Origin: Arthrobacter castelli DSM 16402
GTDB taxonomy: Bacteria; Actinomycetota; Actinomycetes; Actinomycetales; Micrococcaceae
Length of the DNA stretch: 64,000 nucleotides
Assembly: GCF_000430705.1 (NCBI RefSeq)
Contig: NZ_AUMN01000006.1
Span: 1-64,000, forward strand
Direction: 5' to 3'
The translations under genes and the position numbers were made by a program. Shown here piece after piece: positions 1 through 8,306 of the stretch; the stretch's first letter is position 1; each line of letters begins with the position of its first letter. Under the pieces are notes generated by a model, which saw only the letters and a program-made list of their open reading frames with translations, was not told where the DNA came from and ran no database searches.

Positions 1-404
1 AGTCCGGCGATGCGCCCATGTTTCCGCACCTGATGGATCACCTGAAGGTCTCCCGGCCAGGGTCGGGACCGGCCCGCGCCCGACCGGAGAAAGTCCGCGG
101 CGATAAGGCCTACTCATCACGGGCCATCCGGACCAGCCTGCGAAACCGCAACATCAAAGCCGTCATAGCCGAACCGGCCGATCAGGCCGGCCACCGCCGC
201 CGTAAAGGCCGCAAAGGAGGTCGACCTCCCGCCTTCGATGCCGAGGACTACAAGCGCCGCAACGTCGTCGAACGAGCCTTCAACGTCTACAAACAATGGC
301 GCGGATTAGCCACTCGCTACGACAAACTCGCCCTGACCTACCGCGGCGGCACCATACTCAGAGCCATCACCATGTGGACCAACTTATTGGGAGACACGCC
401 CTAG
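1..404 (+). CDS. IS5-family transposase, C-terminal part (cut by window edge)
   Basis: The reading frame is open back to the window edge, so the N-terminus lies outside. The visible residues carry the C-terminal half of an IS5-type DDE transposase: a GDKAY segment holding the second catalytic Asp, then RNVVERAFNVYK, which fits the R-x3-E-x6-K signature with the last catalytic Glu. The protein ends in the terminal repeat of the element, as usual for compact IS5 members. It presumably catalyses cut-and-paste transposition of its own element. The visible part shows no frameshift, so activity cannot be excluded. The ATG at 18 is internal. Confidence 0.85.
   Translation, partial: SGDAPMFPHLMDHLKVSRPGSGPARARPEKVRGDKAYSSRAIRTSLRNRNIKAVIAEPADQAGHRRRKGRKGGRPPAFDAEDYKRRNVVERAFNVYKQWRGLATRYDKLALTYRGGTILRAITMWTNLLGDTP
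1..404 (+). mobile_element. Right end of an IS5-family insertion sequence
   Basis: The element ends at about 400-404, where the terminal sequence (GGGCGTGTCTCCCAATAA read inward on the minus strand) meets CTAG at 401-404. A CTAG or TA target is common for the IS427 group of IS5. Just beyond, the minus strand resumes an MHS transporter frame that runs into the element and loses family similarity at the junction. The left end lies outside the window, so the target duplication cannot be checked here. Confidence 0.7.
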
Positions 405-843
405 CGCCGGCTTGCTCGCCTGCTGCCGAGAGGCCTTGCAACAACCGGCACAAGACGAGCAGCACTGGTGCCCACCAGCCAATGACATCAAAGCTGGGCA
501 GGCAACCAATCAGGAACGTGGACCCGCCCATCATGACCAGGGTGAGCATCAGAATCTTCTGCCGGCCAATGCGGTCGCCGAAATGTCCCAGGATCACCGC
601 GCCAACCGGCCGGGCCACGTAGGCAAAGCCGAACGTCGCCAGCGACATGACGCTGGCCTGGGCGCCGGCCGACGGAAAGAAGATGTGGGGAAAGATCAGC
701 GCGGCGGCAGAACCGAAAATGAAGAAGTCATAATACTCCACGGCGCTGCCCATGAAGCTGGCCAGGGCGGCTCCTGTGGGTCTTTGAAGGTCATGACTTC
801 CCGTCAAAGGCCCAACAGGAGGAATTCGGAAAACGCTGTGCAC
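403..843 (-). pseudogene. MHS-family MFS transporter (shikimate/quinate uptake type), truncated by the IS element
   Basis: About 145 N-terminal residues of a metabolite:H+ symporter (ShiA/PcaT/KgtP relatives, normally about 430-450 aa) remain. The GSAVEYYDFFIFG opening, the loop GHFGDRIGRQK (DRxGR signature) and LLQGLSAAGEQAGA before helix 5 are all visible. The next codons read into the insertion sequence end (RACLP..) and have no family similarity. The first codon may be GTG at 843 or a TTG further in. It diverges from the quinate/shikimate catabolic genes, so a shikimate or quinate permease is likely. The fragment keeps only about four helices and cannot transport. The distal part should lie on the far side of the element. 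Confidence 0.75.
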
Positions 844-860
844 TATGCGTACATATGTGC
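840..860. promoter_or_regulatory. Candidate operator between transporter remnant and quinate genes
   Basis: The divergent gap holds an inverted repeat, GCAC (840-843) / GTGC (857-860), enclosing a second one, TATG-CGTA-CATA (844-855). IclR-type regulators bind imperfect palindromes of about this size, and one is encoded 3 kb downstream. The repeat overlaps the GTG start proposed for the transporter, which argues that the true start is further in. Inference only. Confidence 0.35.
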
Positions 861-972
861 ATAAAACGAACGACTGGAGTAACGTAGCTCAGGTCACAAG
901 CTATTCGCAACATGAGGGCTGCCCTGAAAGACACAATTCGCCGCCGGTGGCCGGCTGAAAGGAAGCTGACCT

Positions 973-1845
973 TTGAGTACCGTTTCCGAATCACATCTGG
1001 TGGGCCTCATCGGCGAGGGGATCACCCGGTCCCTGACTCCGCCGATGCACGAACGCGAGGCCGACCAGCACGGGTTGCGGTATCTGTACCGGCCGGTTGA
1101 TCTGACAGAGATCAGCCGTGACGGCTCCGCAGTGGGGGAGTTGCTCCAAGCGGGTAGGGACCTGGGATTCAACGCGTTTAACATTACCCATCCCTGCAAA
1201 CAGCTGGTGATGGATCACCTCGATGCCATCTCCGATGACGCGCGGCGGCTGGGCGCGGTTAACACGGTGCTGGTCCGCGATGGTTCGTTCATCGGCGACA
1301 ACACCGATTTCTCCGGCTTCGGCACCGCAATGTCCCAGGGGCTGCCGGACGCGGGTCTTGACTCGGTGGTCCAGCTCGGCACGGGAGGCGCCGGTGCCGC
1401 CGTGGCCTATGCCCTGCTCAAAGCCGGCGTGCAGACCCTGTCGCTGATGGATTTGAATGCCGGACGGGCAGCCGAACGGGTGGCCACGCTGGAAGGCTAC
1501 TTCCCCGACCGGCAGATCACCGCCATCGGACAAACAGAGTTGCCGCAGGCCCTTGCCGGTGCGGACGGCTTGGTTAATGCAACCCCGGTGGGCATGCATC
1601 TGCACCCCGGCCTGCCGCTCGATGCCGGACTGCTGCGGCCCGGCCATTGGGTTGCCGACGTCGTCTACCGGCCGGTTGAAACTGAACTGATCCGCACCGC
1701 GGACTCGTTGGGGTGCCGGGTGCTGGATGGCGGATACATGGCGGTGGGGCAGGCGGTCGATGCGTTTGGCCTGATCACCGGCCGCACAGCGGATGCTGAC
1801 CGCATGCGTGAACATTTCCTTGAACTGATTGCCCAGGGCCGCTAG
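973..1845 (+). CDS. Shikimate/quinate 5-dehydrogenase (catabolic, NAD-type)
   Basis: This 290-aa protein reversibly oxidises shikimate and/or quinate to the 3-dehydro acids in the cytosol. The N-terminal substrate domain shows the Ser-Leu-Thr-Pro motif (GEGITRSLTPPMHE) and NITHPCKQ with the catalytic Lys. A Rossmann domain follows with GTGGAG and SLMDLNAGRA. The Asp after the second strand replaces the basic NRT clamp of biosynthetic AroE, which favours NAD+ over NADP+, as in Corynebacterium QsuD. NATPVGM and the C-terminal GGYMAVGQAVDAF are also conserved. The start is TTG with AAAGGAAG just upstream. It is the first gene of a run with the dehydratase and IclR regulator, so a catabolic role is favoured over aromatic amino acid synthesis. 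Confidence 0.85.
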   Translation: MSTVSESHLVGLIGEGITRSLTPPMHEREADQHGLRYLYRPVDLTEISRDGSAVGELLQAGRDLGFNAFNITHPCKQLVMDHLDAISDDARRLGAVNTVLVRDGSFIGDNTDFSGFGTAMSQGLPDAGLDSVVQLGTGGAGAAVAYALLKAGVQTLSLMDLNAGRAAERVATLEGYFPDRQITAIGQTELPQALAGADGLVNATPVGMHLHPGLPLDAGLLRPGHWVADVVYRPVETELIRTADSLGCRVLDGGYMAVGQAVDAFGLITGRTADADRMREHFLELIAQGR

Positions 1846-1871
1846 GCGGCCCGGATGGAAAGGTGGCCGGC

Positions 1872-3758
1872 ATGAGAACGTCGATCGCGACGGTGTGCCT
1901 CAGCGGCACGCTTGAGGAGAAAATGCGTGCCTGCGCCGAGGCGGGTTTCGACGGCATCGAGATCTTCGAGCAGGACCTGGTGGTCTGCCCCAAGAGCCCG
2001 GACGAAATCAGGACTCTGGCGTCGGAGCTGGGCCTGAGCCTCGACCTGTACCAGCCGTTCCGCGACTTCGAGGGCGTCACCGAGGAAGAGCTCCAGGCCA
2101 ACCTGCACCGCGCCGAAGCCAAGTTCCGGCTGATGCGGACGCTGGGTATCGACATGATTCTGGTCTGCAGCAACGCCGGTACAGCCAGTATTGATGACGA
2201 CGACGTCGCGGCGGCCCAGCTGCATCGGCTCGGCATCCTCGCGAACCAGTACGGGATCCGCATCGCCTATGAAGCGTTGGCGTGGGGTCGGTTCGTCAAT
2301 GACTTTGAGCATGCCTGCCGGATCGTGGAGCAGGTGGACCTGCCCAATGTCGGTACCTGCCTGGACAGTTTCCACATCCTGTCCCGGAAGTGGGATCCGG
2401 CAGGTATCGAGGACATCCCGGCCGGGAAGATCTTTTTCGTCCAGCTGGCCGATGCTCCGACCATGAGCATGGACATTCTGTCCTGGAGCCGCCACCACCG
2501 CCTCTTCCCCGGGGAGGGCGACTTCGAGCTGGCCAAGTTCATGGGGCATCTGGTCCGCGCCGGATACGCCGGCCCGGTCTCGCTGGAGATCTTCAATGAC
2601 GTGTTCCGCCAGAGCGACGAGGTGCGCACCGCCGTCGACGGGATGCGGTCACTGGTCTGGCTGGAGGAACTGACATCGCTGCACCTGCAGGAGCTCGACC
2701 AGCAGGGCGACCCGCAGAGCGCCAGCTACCCGATGCAGCTGGCCACGCTGCCGCAGGTCGACCAGCCGAGCGGGTTCAACTTCACGGAGATCCGGGCCGA
2801 AAACACCGATCACATCCAGGAGCTGTTGTACCAGCTCGGGTTCGTCTACGAGGGACGGCACCGGACCAAGGACGTCCAGCTGTGGACCCAGGGCCAGACA
2901 CGGGTGATCGTCAACGAACAGGACGCCCAAAGCCAGGAACCGTTCATTGCGGCGCTGGGGTTCGACGTCGAAAACCCCCAGGCTGCCGCGTCCCGGGCAA
3001 TTCAATTGTGCGCCGACGCTGTCCCGCGGCGCACCCAAGCCAACGAGGAAGTGCTGCAGGCCGTCTCCGCCCCGGACTCCACCGAGATCTTCCTCTGCCA
3101 GGCAACCCCGGACGGAACGTCGGCCTGGACCTCGGAATTCAGCCTGAGCCCGGAACTGCCAGACACCACCACTGTGACGGTCGACGACGCCGCGAACCTG
3201 ATCACGCAGGTGGACCACGTGAACCTGGCGCAGCCGTGGCAGGTCTTTGACGAGGCGGTGCTGTTCTACGAGAGCACATTGTCGCTGCAGCGCCAACCCT
3301 CCACCGACGTTCCAAGCCCCATCGGCCTGGTCCGTAGCCAGGTGATGCGGACCAGTGGGGGCGACATCCGCCTCGCCCTCAACGTGGCGCCGCAGGCGCT
3401 GGAGCAGGCCGGAATGCCGGTCTCAAGCTATCCGGCACACGTCGCTTTCTCCTGCACGGACCTGATTGCCGTGGCCCGCAAGGCGCTGGCCAGGGGGCTG
3501 AAGTTCCTGCCGATTCCGGCCAACTACTATGCTGACCTGCAGGCGCGGTTCAGGCTGGATCCGTCGTTGCTGCGGACATTGCAGGACTACAACCTGCTCT
3601 ATGACCGTGACGACAACGGCGATTTCCTGCACTTCTATACCGCCACGGTGGGTAGTGTCTTCTTTGAGGTGGTTGAACGCCGCAATGGATACGAAGGCTA
3701 CGGGGCGCCGAATGCTCCGGTACGCCTGGCCGCCCAATACCAACGCCCGGACCAATAG
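1872..3758 (+). CDS. quiC: 3-Dehydroshikimate dehydratase fused to HPPD-like domain (QuiC/QsuB type)
   Basis: This 628-aa two-domain protein converts 3-dehydroshikimate to protocatechuate. Residues 1-280 form an AP-endonuclease-2-like TIM barrel with likely metal ligands in IAYEALAWG, GTCLDSFHI and VSLEIFND. Residues about 300-620 form a vicinal-oxygen-chelate pair like 4-hydroxyphenylpyruvate dioxygenase, with QVDHVNLAQP and FFEVVERRNGYEGYG holding ligand His and Glu positions. This fusion and length match Corynebacterium QsuB and Pseudomonas QuiC1, in which the barrel carries the dehydratase activity. The ATG at 1872 is preferred over a GTG at 1863 because GGAAAGG ends 8 bases before it. 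It lies 26 bp after the dehydrogenase. The job of the C-terminal domain is unproven. Confidence 0.88.
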   Translation: MRTSIATVCLSGTLEEKMRACAEAGFDGIEIFEQDLVVCPKSPDEIRTLASELGLSLDLYQPFRDFEGVTEEELQANLHRAEAKFRLMRTLGIDMILVCSNAGTASIDDDDVAAAQLHRLGILANQYGIRIAYEALAWGRFVNDFEHACRIVEQVDLPNVGTCLDSFHILSRKWDPAGIEDIPAGKIFFVQLADAPTMSMDILSWSRHHRLFPGEGDFELAKFMGHLVRAGYAGPVSLEIFNDVFRQSDEVRTAVDGMRSLVWLEELTSLHLQELDQQGDPQSASYPMQLATLPQVDQPSGFNFTEIRAENTDHIQELLYQLGFVYEGRHRTKDVQLWTQGQTRVIVNEQDAQSQEPFIAALGFDVENPQAAASRAIQLCADAVPRRTQANEEVLQAVSAPDSTEIFLCQATPDGTSAWTSEFSLSPELPDTTTVTVDDAANLITQVDHVNLAQPWQVFDEAVLFYESTLSLQRQPSTDVPSPIGLVRSQVMRTSGGDIRLALNVAPQALEQAGMPVSSYPAHVAFSCTDLIAVARKALARGLKFLPIPANYYADLQARFRLDPSLLRTLQDYNLLYDRDDNGDFLHFYTATVGSVFFEVVERRNGYEGYGAPNAPVRLAAQYQRPDQ

Positions 3759-3770
3759 ACAGGAGCCGAC

Positions 3771-4565
3771 GTGGACCCCCACGTGGACGAGGGACAGCCG
3801 GCCCATTATGTGAAATCTGCCGAGAAGACCCTGGCCGTGCTGCTCGCATTCACCAACGACCAGCCGCGGCAGACCGTGTCCAGCGTGGCTGCCAGTACGG
3901 TGTTGAGCCGGGCGGCAGCTCGCCGGTTCCTGCTGACGCTGACCGACCTGGGCTACCTGCGCAACGATGGAACCCACTTCGAGCTCGCACCGCGTTGCCT
4001 CGACATCGGCGCCTCCTTCCTGGCCAATCTGACGCTGCCGCAGATCGCCGAACCGCACCTGAAGCAGCTTTCCATCGACCTGAACGAGACCACGTCGTTG
4101 TGCATCCTGGACGGCACCGACATCGTCTACGTGGCCCGCGTTGCCTCGCCCCGGCTGCTCAGCGTTTCCATTAACGTTGGCACCCGGTTCCCGGCATGGG
4201 CCACATCAATGGGGCGGGTGCTGATTGGTGGATTGCCGCGGCAGCAGCGCGAAGAGTTCTTCGAAGCCGTGCAGCTGCAGCAATTCACCGAGCGGTCCAT
4301 CAGTTCGGTGGAGGAGCTGCGGGCGGAAGTCGACCGGGCGGATCACCGTGGCTGGTCAATGGTCACCCAGGAACTCGAGGACGGGCTGCGGGGGATCGCG
4401 GTGCCGGTGGTGCGGCGTGGAGAAGTCATCGCTGCCGTCAACGTATCGCTGCAGACCCACCGGGCGCCGGAGGAAACGATCGAACGGACCATCGTGCCGC
4501 TGCTGACGGATGCGGCAAAGCAGATTGCCGACGACTATGGTGGCCGCCACAACAGTGCGTCATAA
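3771..4565 (+). CDS. IclR-family regulator, PcaR/PobR subgroup
   Basis: A 264-aa transcription factor with an N-terminal winged helix (about residues 15-80: VKSAEKTLAVLLAF, then SRAAARRFLLTLTDLGYL) and a C-terminal IclR effector domain (GTDIVYVARVASPR, TSMGRVLIGGLP, GIAVPVVRRGEVIAAVNVS). Close relatives sense protocatechuate, 4-hydroxybenzoate or beta-ketoadipate. The start is GTG with AGGAG about 6 bases upstream, 12 bp after the dehydratase, so it belongs to that operon. It probably controls the quinate genes and perhaps unlinked pca genes. The effector is not readable from sequence. Confidence 0.85.
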   Translation: MDPHVDEGQPAHYVKSAEKTLAVLLAFTNDQPRQTVSSVAASTVLSRAAARRFLLTLTDLGYLRNDGTHFELAPRCLDIGASFLANLTLPQIAEPHLKQLSIDLNETTSLCILDGTDIVYVARVASPRLLSVSINVGTRFPAWATSMGRVLIGGLPRQQREEFFEAVQLQQFTERSISSVEELRAEVDRADHRGWSMVTQELEDGLRGIAVPVVRRGEVIAAVNVSLQTHRAPEETIERTIVPLLTDAAKQIADDYGGRHNSAS

Positions 4566-4594
4566 GTGTCACTGAAGGGCCGTACGCTGGTCTC

Positions 4595-5353
4595 ATGACC
4601 CGGACAGTTCTCATTACCGGCGCGACGTCGGGACTCGGCGCGGAATTCGCCCGACAGCTGGCTGCCAAGGGGGCAGACCTCGTGCTGGTGGGCCGAAACT
4701 CTGCGCGGCTGGAACACAATGCGGCGCAACTGCGGACCGCCCATGGCATTCACGTCGAGGTGCTGGTGGCCGATTTGCACACCGAGGCGGGGACCAAGGA
4801 CGTCGTTGCCCGGCTGGATGATGCCGGCCGGCCTGTCACGACGCTGATCAACAACGCCGGCTACGGATTGGTGGAACCGTTCGCGGACAGCCCGATTGAA
4901 ACGGAGCTGGACCATCTGCGGATCCATGTCACGGTCCCGTTGGTACTGTCCCATGCTGCGCTGCGCGGAATGCGGACGCGCGGCGGCGGACATATCATCA
5001 ACCTCGCCAGCGTCGCCGGTTTCACCCCGCGGGGTACGTACGGCGCGGTGAAGGCTGCGATCATCAGCTTCAGCCGGTGGGCCAACATCAAGTACGGTCC
5101 CGAGGGCATCAACGTGACGGCAGTGTGTCCGGGCTTCGTGCACACCGAATTTCACCAGCGGATGAAGGTGGACAAAAGGTCGGTGCCGCGGTGGATGTGG
5201 CTGAACGCTGACGATGTGGTGGCGCAGGGACTGAATGACGCCGCCCGCGGCAAGGGAGTCTCGATCCCCAGCCTGCGGTACAAAGTCCTGGCCGCAATCG
5301 CCCGGTTCGCACCACCATCGATAGTGGCCCGCTTCGCCTGGCGCGGGCGGTAG
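4595..5353 (+). CDS. SDR-family NAD(P)-dependent oxidoreductase
   Basis: A 252-aa classical short-chain dehydrogenase. The cofactor motif TGATSGLG (about residues 8-15), an LVGRN stretch that suggests NADP(H), NNAG (about 87-90), catalytic Ser in NLASVAG and YGAVK with catalytic Tyr and Lys are all present. The C-terminal part fits the DltE/YqjQ-type ketoreductase group, whose substrates are mostly unknown. The ATG at 4595 is chosen because the family fold begins at once (TVLITGATSG) and a -10-like TACGCT lies 6 bases upstream, which suggests a leaderless transcript separate from the quinate operon. Confidence 0.85.
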   Translation: MTRTVLITGATSGLGAEFARQLAAKGADLVLVGRNSARLEHNAAQLRTAHGIHVEVLVADLHTEAGTKDVVARLDDAGRPVTTLINNAGYGLVEPFADSPIETELDHLRIHVTVPLVLSHAALRGMRTRGGGHIINLASVAGFTPRGTYGAVKAAIISFSRWANIKYGPEGINVTAVCPGFVHTEFHQRMKVDKRSVPRWMWLNADDVVAQGLNDAARGKGVSIPSLRYKVLAAIARFAPPSIVARFAWRGR

Positions 5354-5381
5354 CTGCTTTTGCGCAGGGCGCGGGCGGTGG

Positions 5382-5480
5382 CGGCTGTTGCGCAGGCTTT
5401 AACACCAACAGCCGACTGATCCGGCGTGTCGGCAGACGACTCGCCGGGGTTCCGCCGTCGCCGCCGGGTGTTGGTGTTTT
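5382..5480. terminator. Overlapping hairpins after the SDR gene
   Basis: CGGCTGTTG (5382-5390) pairs with CAACAGCCG (5406-5414), and the overlapping AACACCAACA (5401-5410) can pair instead with TGTTGGTGTT (5468-5477), which runs into TTTTT. The two folds exclude each other. The second ends in a T-run on the + strand and could end transcription of the SDR gene toward the convergent DUF2945 gene. Confidence 0.45.
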
Positions 5481-5514
5481 TCCGTGTTGACCGTGTTTTC
5501 CGTACTGACCGAAG

Positions 5515-5730
5515 CTACCGGCGCGGAACCTTCGCCAGGGCAGACTCCTTATGCATGGCAATGTGCCCGGTTTTGAGGCTTTCCAACTCGTACTGTGGGT
5601 CTTCCGGGCTGCACCGCCGCGTTCGTCCGCGGAATTCGACGTCCTCGGTGTGGACTTTCAGCACCCTGCCGTCAATGGGCCCGGCCTCGGAATTCCACCG
5701 TACGTGCTCGCCTGCCTTGAACGCGCTCAC
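5515..5730 (-). CDS. DUF2945 (HVA1/TUDOR-like) small protein
   Basis: A 71-aa protein covering the whole DUF2945 family: FKAGEHVRWNSEAGPIDGRV at the N-terminus, KVHTEDVEFRG, then PQYELESLKTGHIAMHK and a Lys-rich end. The family is related to fungal hypervirulence-associated HVA1 and predicted to fold as a small SH3/TUDOR-like barrel. Its biochemical role is not established. GGAGG lies about 5 bases before the ATG. It appears to be a single gene. Confidence 0.8.
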   Translation of the reverse strand: MSAFKAGEHVRWNSEAGPIDGRVLKVHTEDVEFRGRTRRCSPEDPQYELESLKTGHIAMHKESALAKVPRR

Positions 5731-5842
5731 AGCCGCCTCCTTTCGACTCCCGGTTCCAGGCTCCGGCCTGCCGGGTTACGGATTCAATCCCCGGGACCCG
5801 GGCGCCGGCGCCGGCGCCGTGCCGGATATCCGTTTGCTCAGG

Positions 5843-6232
5843 CTACCCCTTGTGGTTCCGCTTGGCCGTGAGCAGTCCGGCGTCGTCATAGTAGGCCCAT
5901 TCCCCGGACTTCCTGCCATTGATGTACCTGCCGATGTCCATCAACTCGCCTGTGGAGTGATACCGCTTCCAGAGGCCGGTCTGCAGGCCTTGGTCGTAAT
6001 CACCGGCCTGCAATAGTCCGCCGCTTTCCCGGTACCACACCCAGGGACCGTCCAACTCTCCGGCGGCGTACCGTCCAAAAGCTTTCACATCGCCGCTGCG
6101 GAAGAAGAACGTCCAGTCGCCGTCGCGCTCGCCGTCAACATACCCGCCCGAACCTGAAAGCGTTCCATCCTTGAAGCGTTCCTCGCCCGGGCCGGTGGTT
6201 GTTCCTGCTCCATCGTGTTGGCTGTGGGTCAT
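5843..6232 (-). CDS. MORN-repeat (YwqK-type) protein
   Basis: A 129-aa protein made almost wholly of MORN-variant repeats of about 22 residues. The pattern G-x-Y/L-x-x-G-x-x-D/S-G-x-W recurs as GERDGDWTFFF, GELDGPWVWY, GLQTGLWKRY and GRKSGEWAYY. Such repeats form beta-hairpin ladders. YwqK is called an antitoxin in databases, but no toxin gene is adjacent here, so that name should not be taken literally. No signal peptide or membrane helix is visible. AGGAGG lies upstream of the ATG. It diverges from the hydrolase gene. Confidence 0.7.
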   Translation of the reverse strand: MTHSQHDGAGTTTGPGEERFKDGTLSGSGGYVDGERDGDWTFFFRSGDVKAFGRYAAGELDGPWVWYRESGGLLQAGDYDQGLQTGLWKRYHSTGELMDIGRYINGRKSGEWAYYDDAGLLTAKRNHKG

Positions 6233-6309
6233 GGTTCCTCCTTGGTGATGGGACGTCTGTGATGGCGGTATGGCACCGTCGGCCGGTTATCTCCCTACTG
6301 AAAATGAAG

Positions 6310-6347
6310 TGGACACCCTGAGGTGTCGGGACGTATAAGCTCGTCCC
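6310..6347 (+). promoter_or_regulatory. Promoter with two abutting palindromes, upstream of hydrolase
   Basis: A -35-like TGGACA (6310-6315) and -10 TATAAG (6334-6339) are 18 bp apart. They are covered by two palindromes end to end: GACACC-CTGA-GGTGTC (6312-6327) and GGGACG-N8-CGTCCC (6328-6347), the -10 box filling the spacer of the second. Transcription would start near 6346, giving a leader of about 58 nt before the ATG at 6404. Confidence 0.6.
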
Positions 6348-6403
6348 ATGATCATACGGAGGCTGGGTTCGCCCGTCACCTGTTATTGGCGTGGAAGCCG
6401 AAG

Positions 6404-7150
6404 ATGACAGCCGAAACGTTACCGCCGATCGAGGATGCCGAGGCTTTCAAGCTGGAGTACGACGACGTTTCCCTCGCCGGCTATGCCTGGTGGGCCGAAC
6501 AGCAGGCCCCAGCCTTGCTGATGCTGCATGGTTGGGGCGAAGACGCCTCGACCCTGGCACCGGTGGCTCGGCTCATCCGCAGCCGGAGATGGCATGCAGT
6601 ATCGATTTCGATGCGCGGCTGGCGCGGCTCCACTGGTACTGACGATTACGGGTTAAGCGCGCCCAAAGATCTGGGACGGGTGCTGGACTGGCTGCGGAAC
6701 CAGCCGCGGGTGGGCGGCACGGTGCTGCTCGGGTTCTCCATGGGCGGGGTGATGGCCTCGCTGGCCGCGGCCCGGCAAACCGACCTGACGGGCATCGTCG
6801 TCGTGGGCGCGCCGTCGCACTTGCCAACGGTGTACAGCGAAACCGCCTATGGCGGTGTGCGCCGCTATTTCGACGCGACCTTGCAGCCGCAGCAATGGGA
6901 ACAATCCTCACCGTTGACACACGCCGCCAGGATCGGCGCTCCGATGGTGATCGTCACCGGTGGCCAGGACCAGATGTGTCCGCCGGCGCAGGGAGCGGCG
7001 ATGGCGAAGCTGGTGCCGAAGAGCAGATTGTTCCATGATCCGGCGATGGGGCACCATCCCGACCAGGAGCAATGGCAGCGCGTCCTCGACGTGGCGGCGG
7101 AGCACATCGGGTTGGGAGTTCCGGGCGGGGGCCTGGAGCGCGGGCAGTGA
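6404..7150 (+). CDS. Alpha/beta hydrolase
   Basis: A 248-aa alpha/beta hydrolase. LMLHGWGEDAS forms the oxyanion-hole turn, GFSMGG is the nucleophile elbow with catalytic Ser, GGQDQMCPP supplies the likely acid, and AMGHHPD the catalytic His. The ATG at 6404 is chosen because GGAAG lies 7 bases upstream, and the 27 extra residues from an earlier frame opening have no family similarity and cross the promoter. There is no signal peptide, so it is cytosolic. The substrate is unknown, possibly an ester or peptide. The promoter palindromes suggest a dedicated repressor. Confidence 0.75.
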   Translation: MTAETLPPIEDAEAFKLEYDDVSLAGYAWWAEQQAPALLMLHGWGEDASTLAPVARLIRSRRWHAVSISMRGWRGSTGTDDYGLSAPKDLGRVLDWLRNQPRVGGTVLLGFSMGGVMASLAAARQTDLTGIVVVGAPSHLPTVYSETAYGGVRRYFDATLQPQQWEQSSPLTHAARIGAPMVIVTGGQDQMCPPAQGAAMAKLVPKSRLFHDPAMGHHPDQEQWQRVLDVAAEHIGLGVPGGGLERGQ

Positions 7151-7251
7151 AGCAGGCCCCCTTTCACCAGGGGCGGGATCAGACCTAATGTGGCAGTACT
7201 GGCCCCGTTTCAAGAGGGGCGGCGCGAGCAGCTTCCAAGGAGGCCGAGGAT

Positions 7252-7497
7252 ATGAGCAACGGGGACGAGGACCGCGACCAAGGCATTGAGGCCGCTGCAG
7301 AGAGGATCTTCCGGAATCTGTCGGAAAGCCGGCGGGGCGGGGGTACTGAGGATGGACGTGTTCCCTCCGACCCCAATGAGGACGATGAGGAAGTGCCGGC
7401 CCATTCGAGCATCAGTGAAGGCTTGAACTCAACCAGTGCCGATCCGGTGGTCGACGACGAGGACGACGACGGCCAGACAGGCAAGGGCAGCCAGTGA
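7252..7497 (+). CDS. Small acidic hypothetical protein
   Basis: An 81-aa protein preceded by a strong AAGGAGG about 8 bases before the ATG. It is highly acidic (NEDDEEVP, VVDDEDDDG), likely disordered, and lacks Cys, membrane helices and any domain I recognise. A short helix (GIEAAAERIFRNLSES) occupies the N-terminus. It ends before a bidirectional terminator. Called a gene from its ribosome site and frame; function unknown. Confidence 0.55.
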   Translation: MSNGDEDRDQGIEAAAERIFRNLSESRRGGGTEDGRVPSDPNEDDEEVPAHSSISEGLNSTSADPVVDDEDDDGQTGKGSQ

Positions 7498-7642
7498 TGT
7501 GTCCGAACGGGAAGGCTGGTCCGGCCCGGGGCAGGCTGGACGCGGGAACTGTGGACCCGGCGGGCTGAGCGGTTTGGCCCAAGACGGTGGTTTTACAGGG
7601 GCCAGTGGCCCATACAGGCGACCGGCACCGTCACAGGCGAAC

Positions 7643-7668
7643 GGTCCCGTCCAATGCTGGACGGGACC
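7643..7668. terminator. Bidirectional hairpin between convergent genes
   Basis: A perfect 10-bp stem, GGTCCCGTCC (7643-7652) / GGACGGGACC (7659-7668), with loop AATGCT. It lies between the acidic protein gene on + and the DoxX-like gene on -, where both strands need to terminate. No long T-run follows. Confidence 0.7.
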
Positions 7669-7714
7669 ATTCGTACGAAGCGCCGGTGCCCGCTGAACCC
7701 GGTCGCGGGCAGGA

Positions 7715-8131
7715 CTACTTCTTGGCAGCCTTGGTGCGGCTATCCAGGACCATGGACAGGCCGATGCCGAGCATCCAGACATCCTTGGCGACAGCGGTGC
7801 CGTCCGCGCTGGGGCGGACCCCGTCATCCTGCGTCATCCCCGGGGTCTTCAAATACATCATTATGAGGCCCGCGGAGAAGGCGGTGAGCCCCAGTCCTGC
7901 CAGCCGGCTGGGGATGAACGGAGCCAGCAGGGCCGCACCCAATGCGGTCTCCGCGTAGCTCAGGTACTTGCCGAACTCCTTGGGATCCAGGTTCCCGACC
8001 TGCGGGACGGCGTTTTTGGCCATCTGTTGCATGCCCGCCGCGCTATCGGCGTCAAGCTGCATCTTCCCCAGTCCGGAGTTGAGGATAAAGCTGCCGGTCG
8101 CAAGGCGCAGGGGGATGTGGCTCAGTTTCAT
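7715..8131 (-). CDS. DoxX-like membrane protein
   Basis: A 138-aa predicted integral membrane protein. It opens LSHIPLRLATGSFILNSG, like DoxX-family first helices, followed by hydrophobic segments at about 60-80 (YAETALGAALLAPFIP), 84-105 and near the C-terminus. The ATG at 8131 has GGAGG 6 bases upstream and begins at the family-like start; an ATG 8 codons earlier lacks one. DoxX-type proteins are linked to redox or envelope functions, but the role here is unknown. The gene ends at the shared terminator. Confidence 0.65.
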   Translation of the reverse strand: MKLSHIPLRLATGSFILNSGLGKMQLDADSAAGMQQMAKNAVPQVGNLDPKEFGKYLSYAETALGAALLAPFIPSRLAGLGLTAFSAGLIMMYLKTPGMTQDDGVRPSADGTAVAKDVWMLGIGLSMVLDSRTKAAKK

Positions 8132-8306
8132 GAAAACCTCCGTTGTGTTGTCCAACCATCCCGATCCTACAAACGGGAACCGGCATCAACAACTGTTGGC
8201 GTAACGCATGCCGGCCGGCAGTGGTGCACCGCCGCCCGCCAAGTCGTGGTGCGCGGCGGCCGGCCGTGCTGCGATAGAGCTCGTGGACGGCGGATACCGG
8301 ATCCCG

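Noticed and set aside
5843-6232. Antitoxin of a toxin-antitoxin pair (YwqK label)
   Set aside because: Only MORN-type repeats support the name and no toxin-like gene adjoins it.
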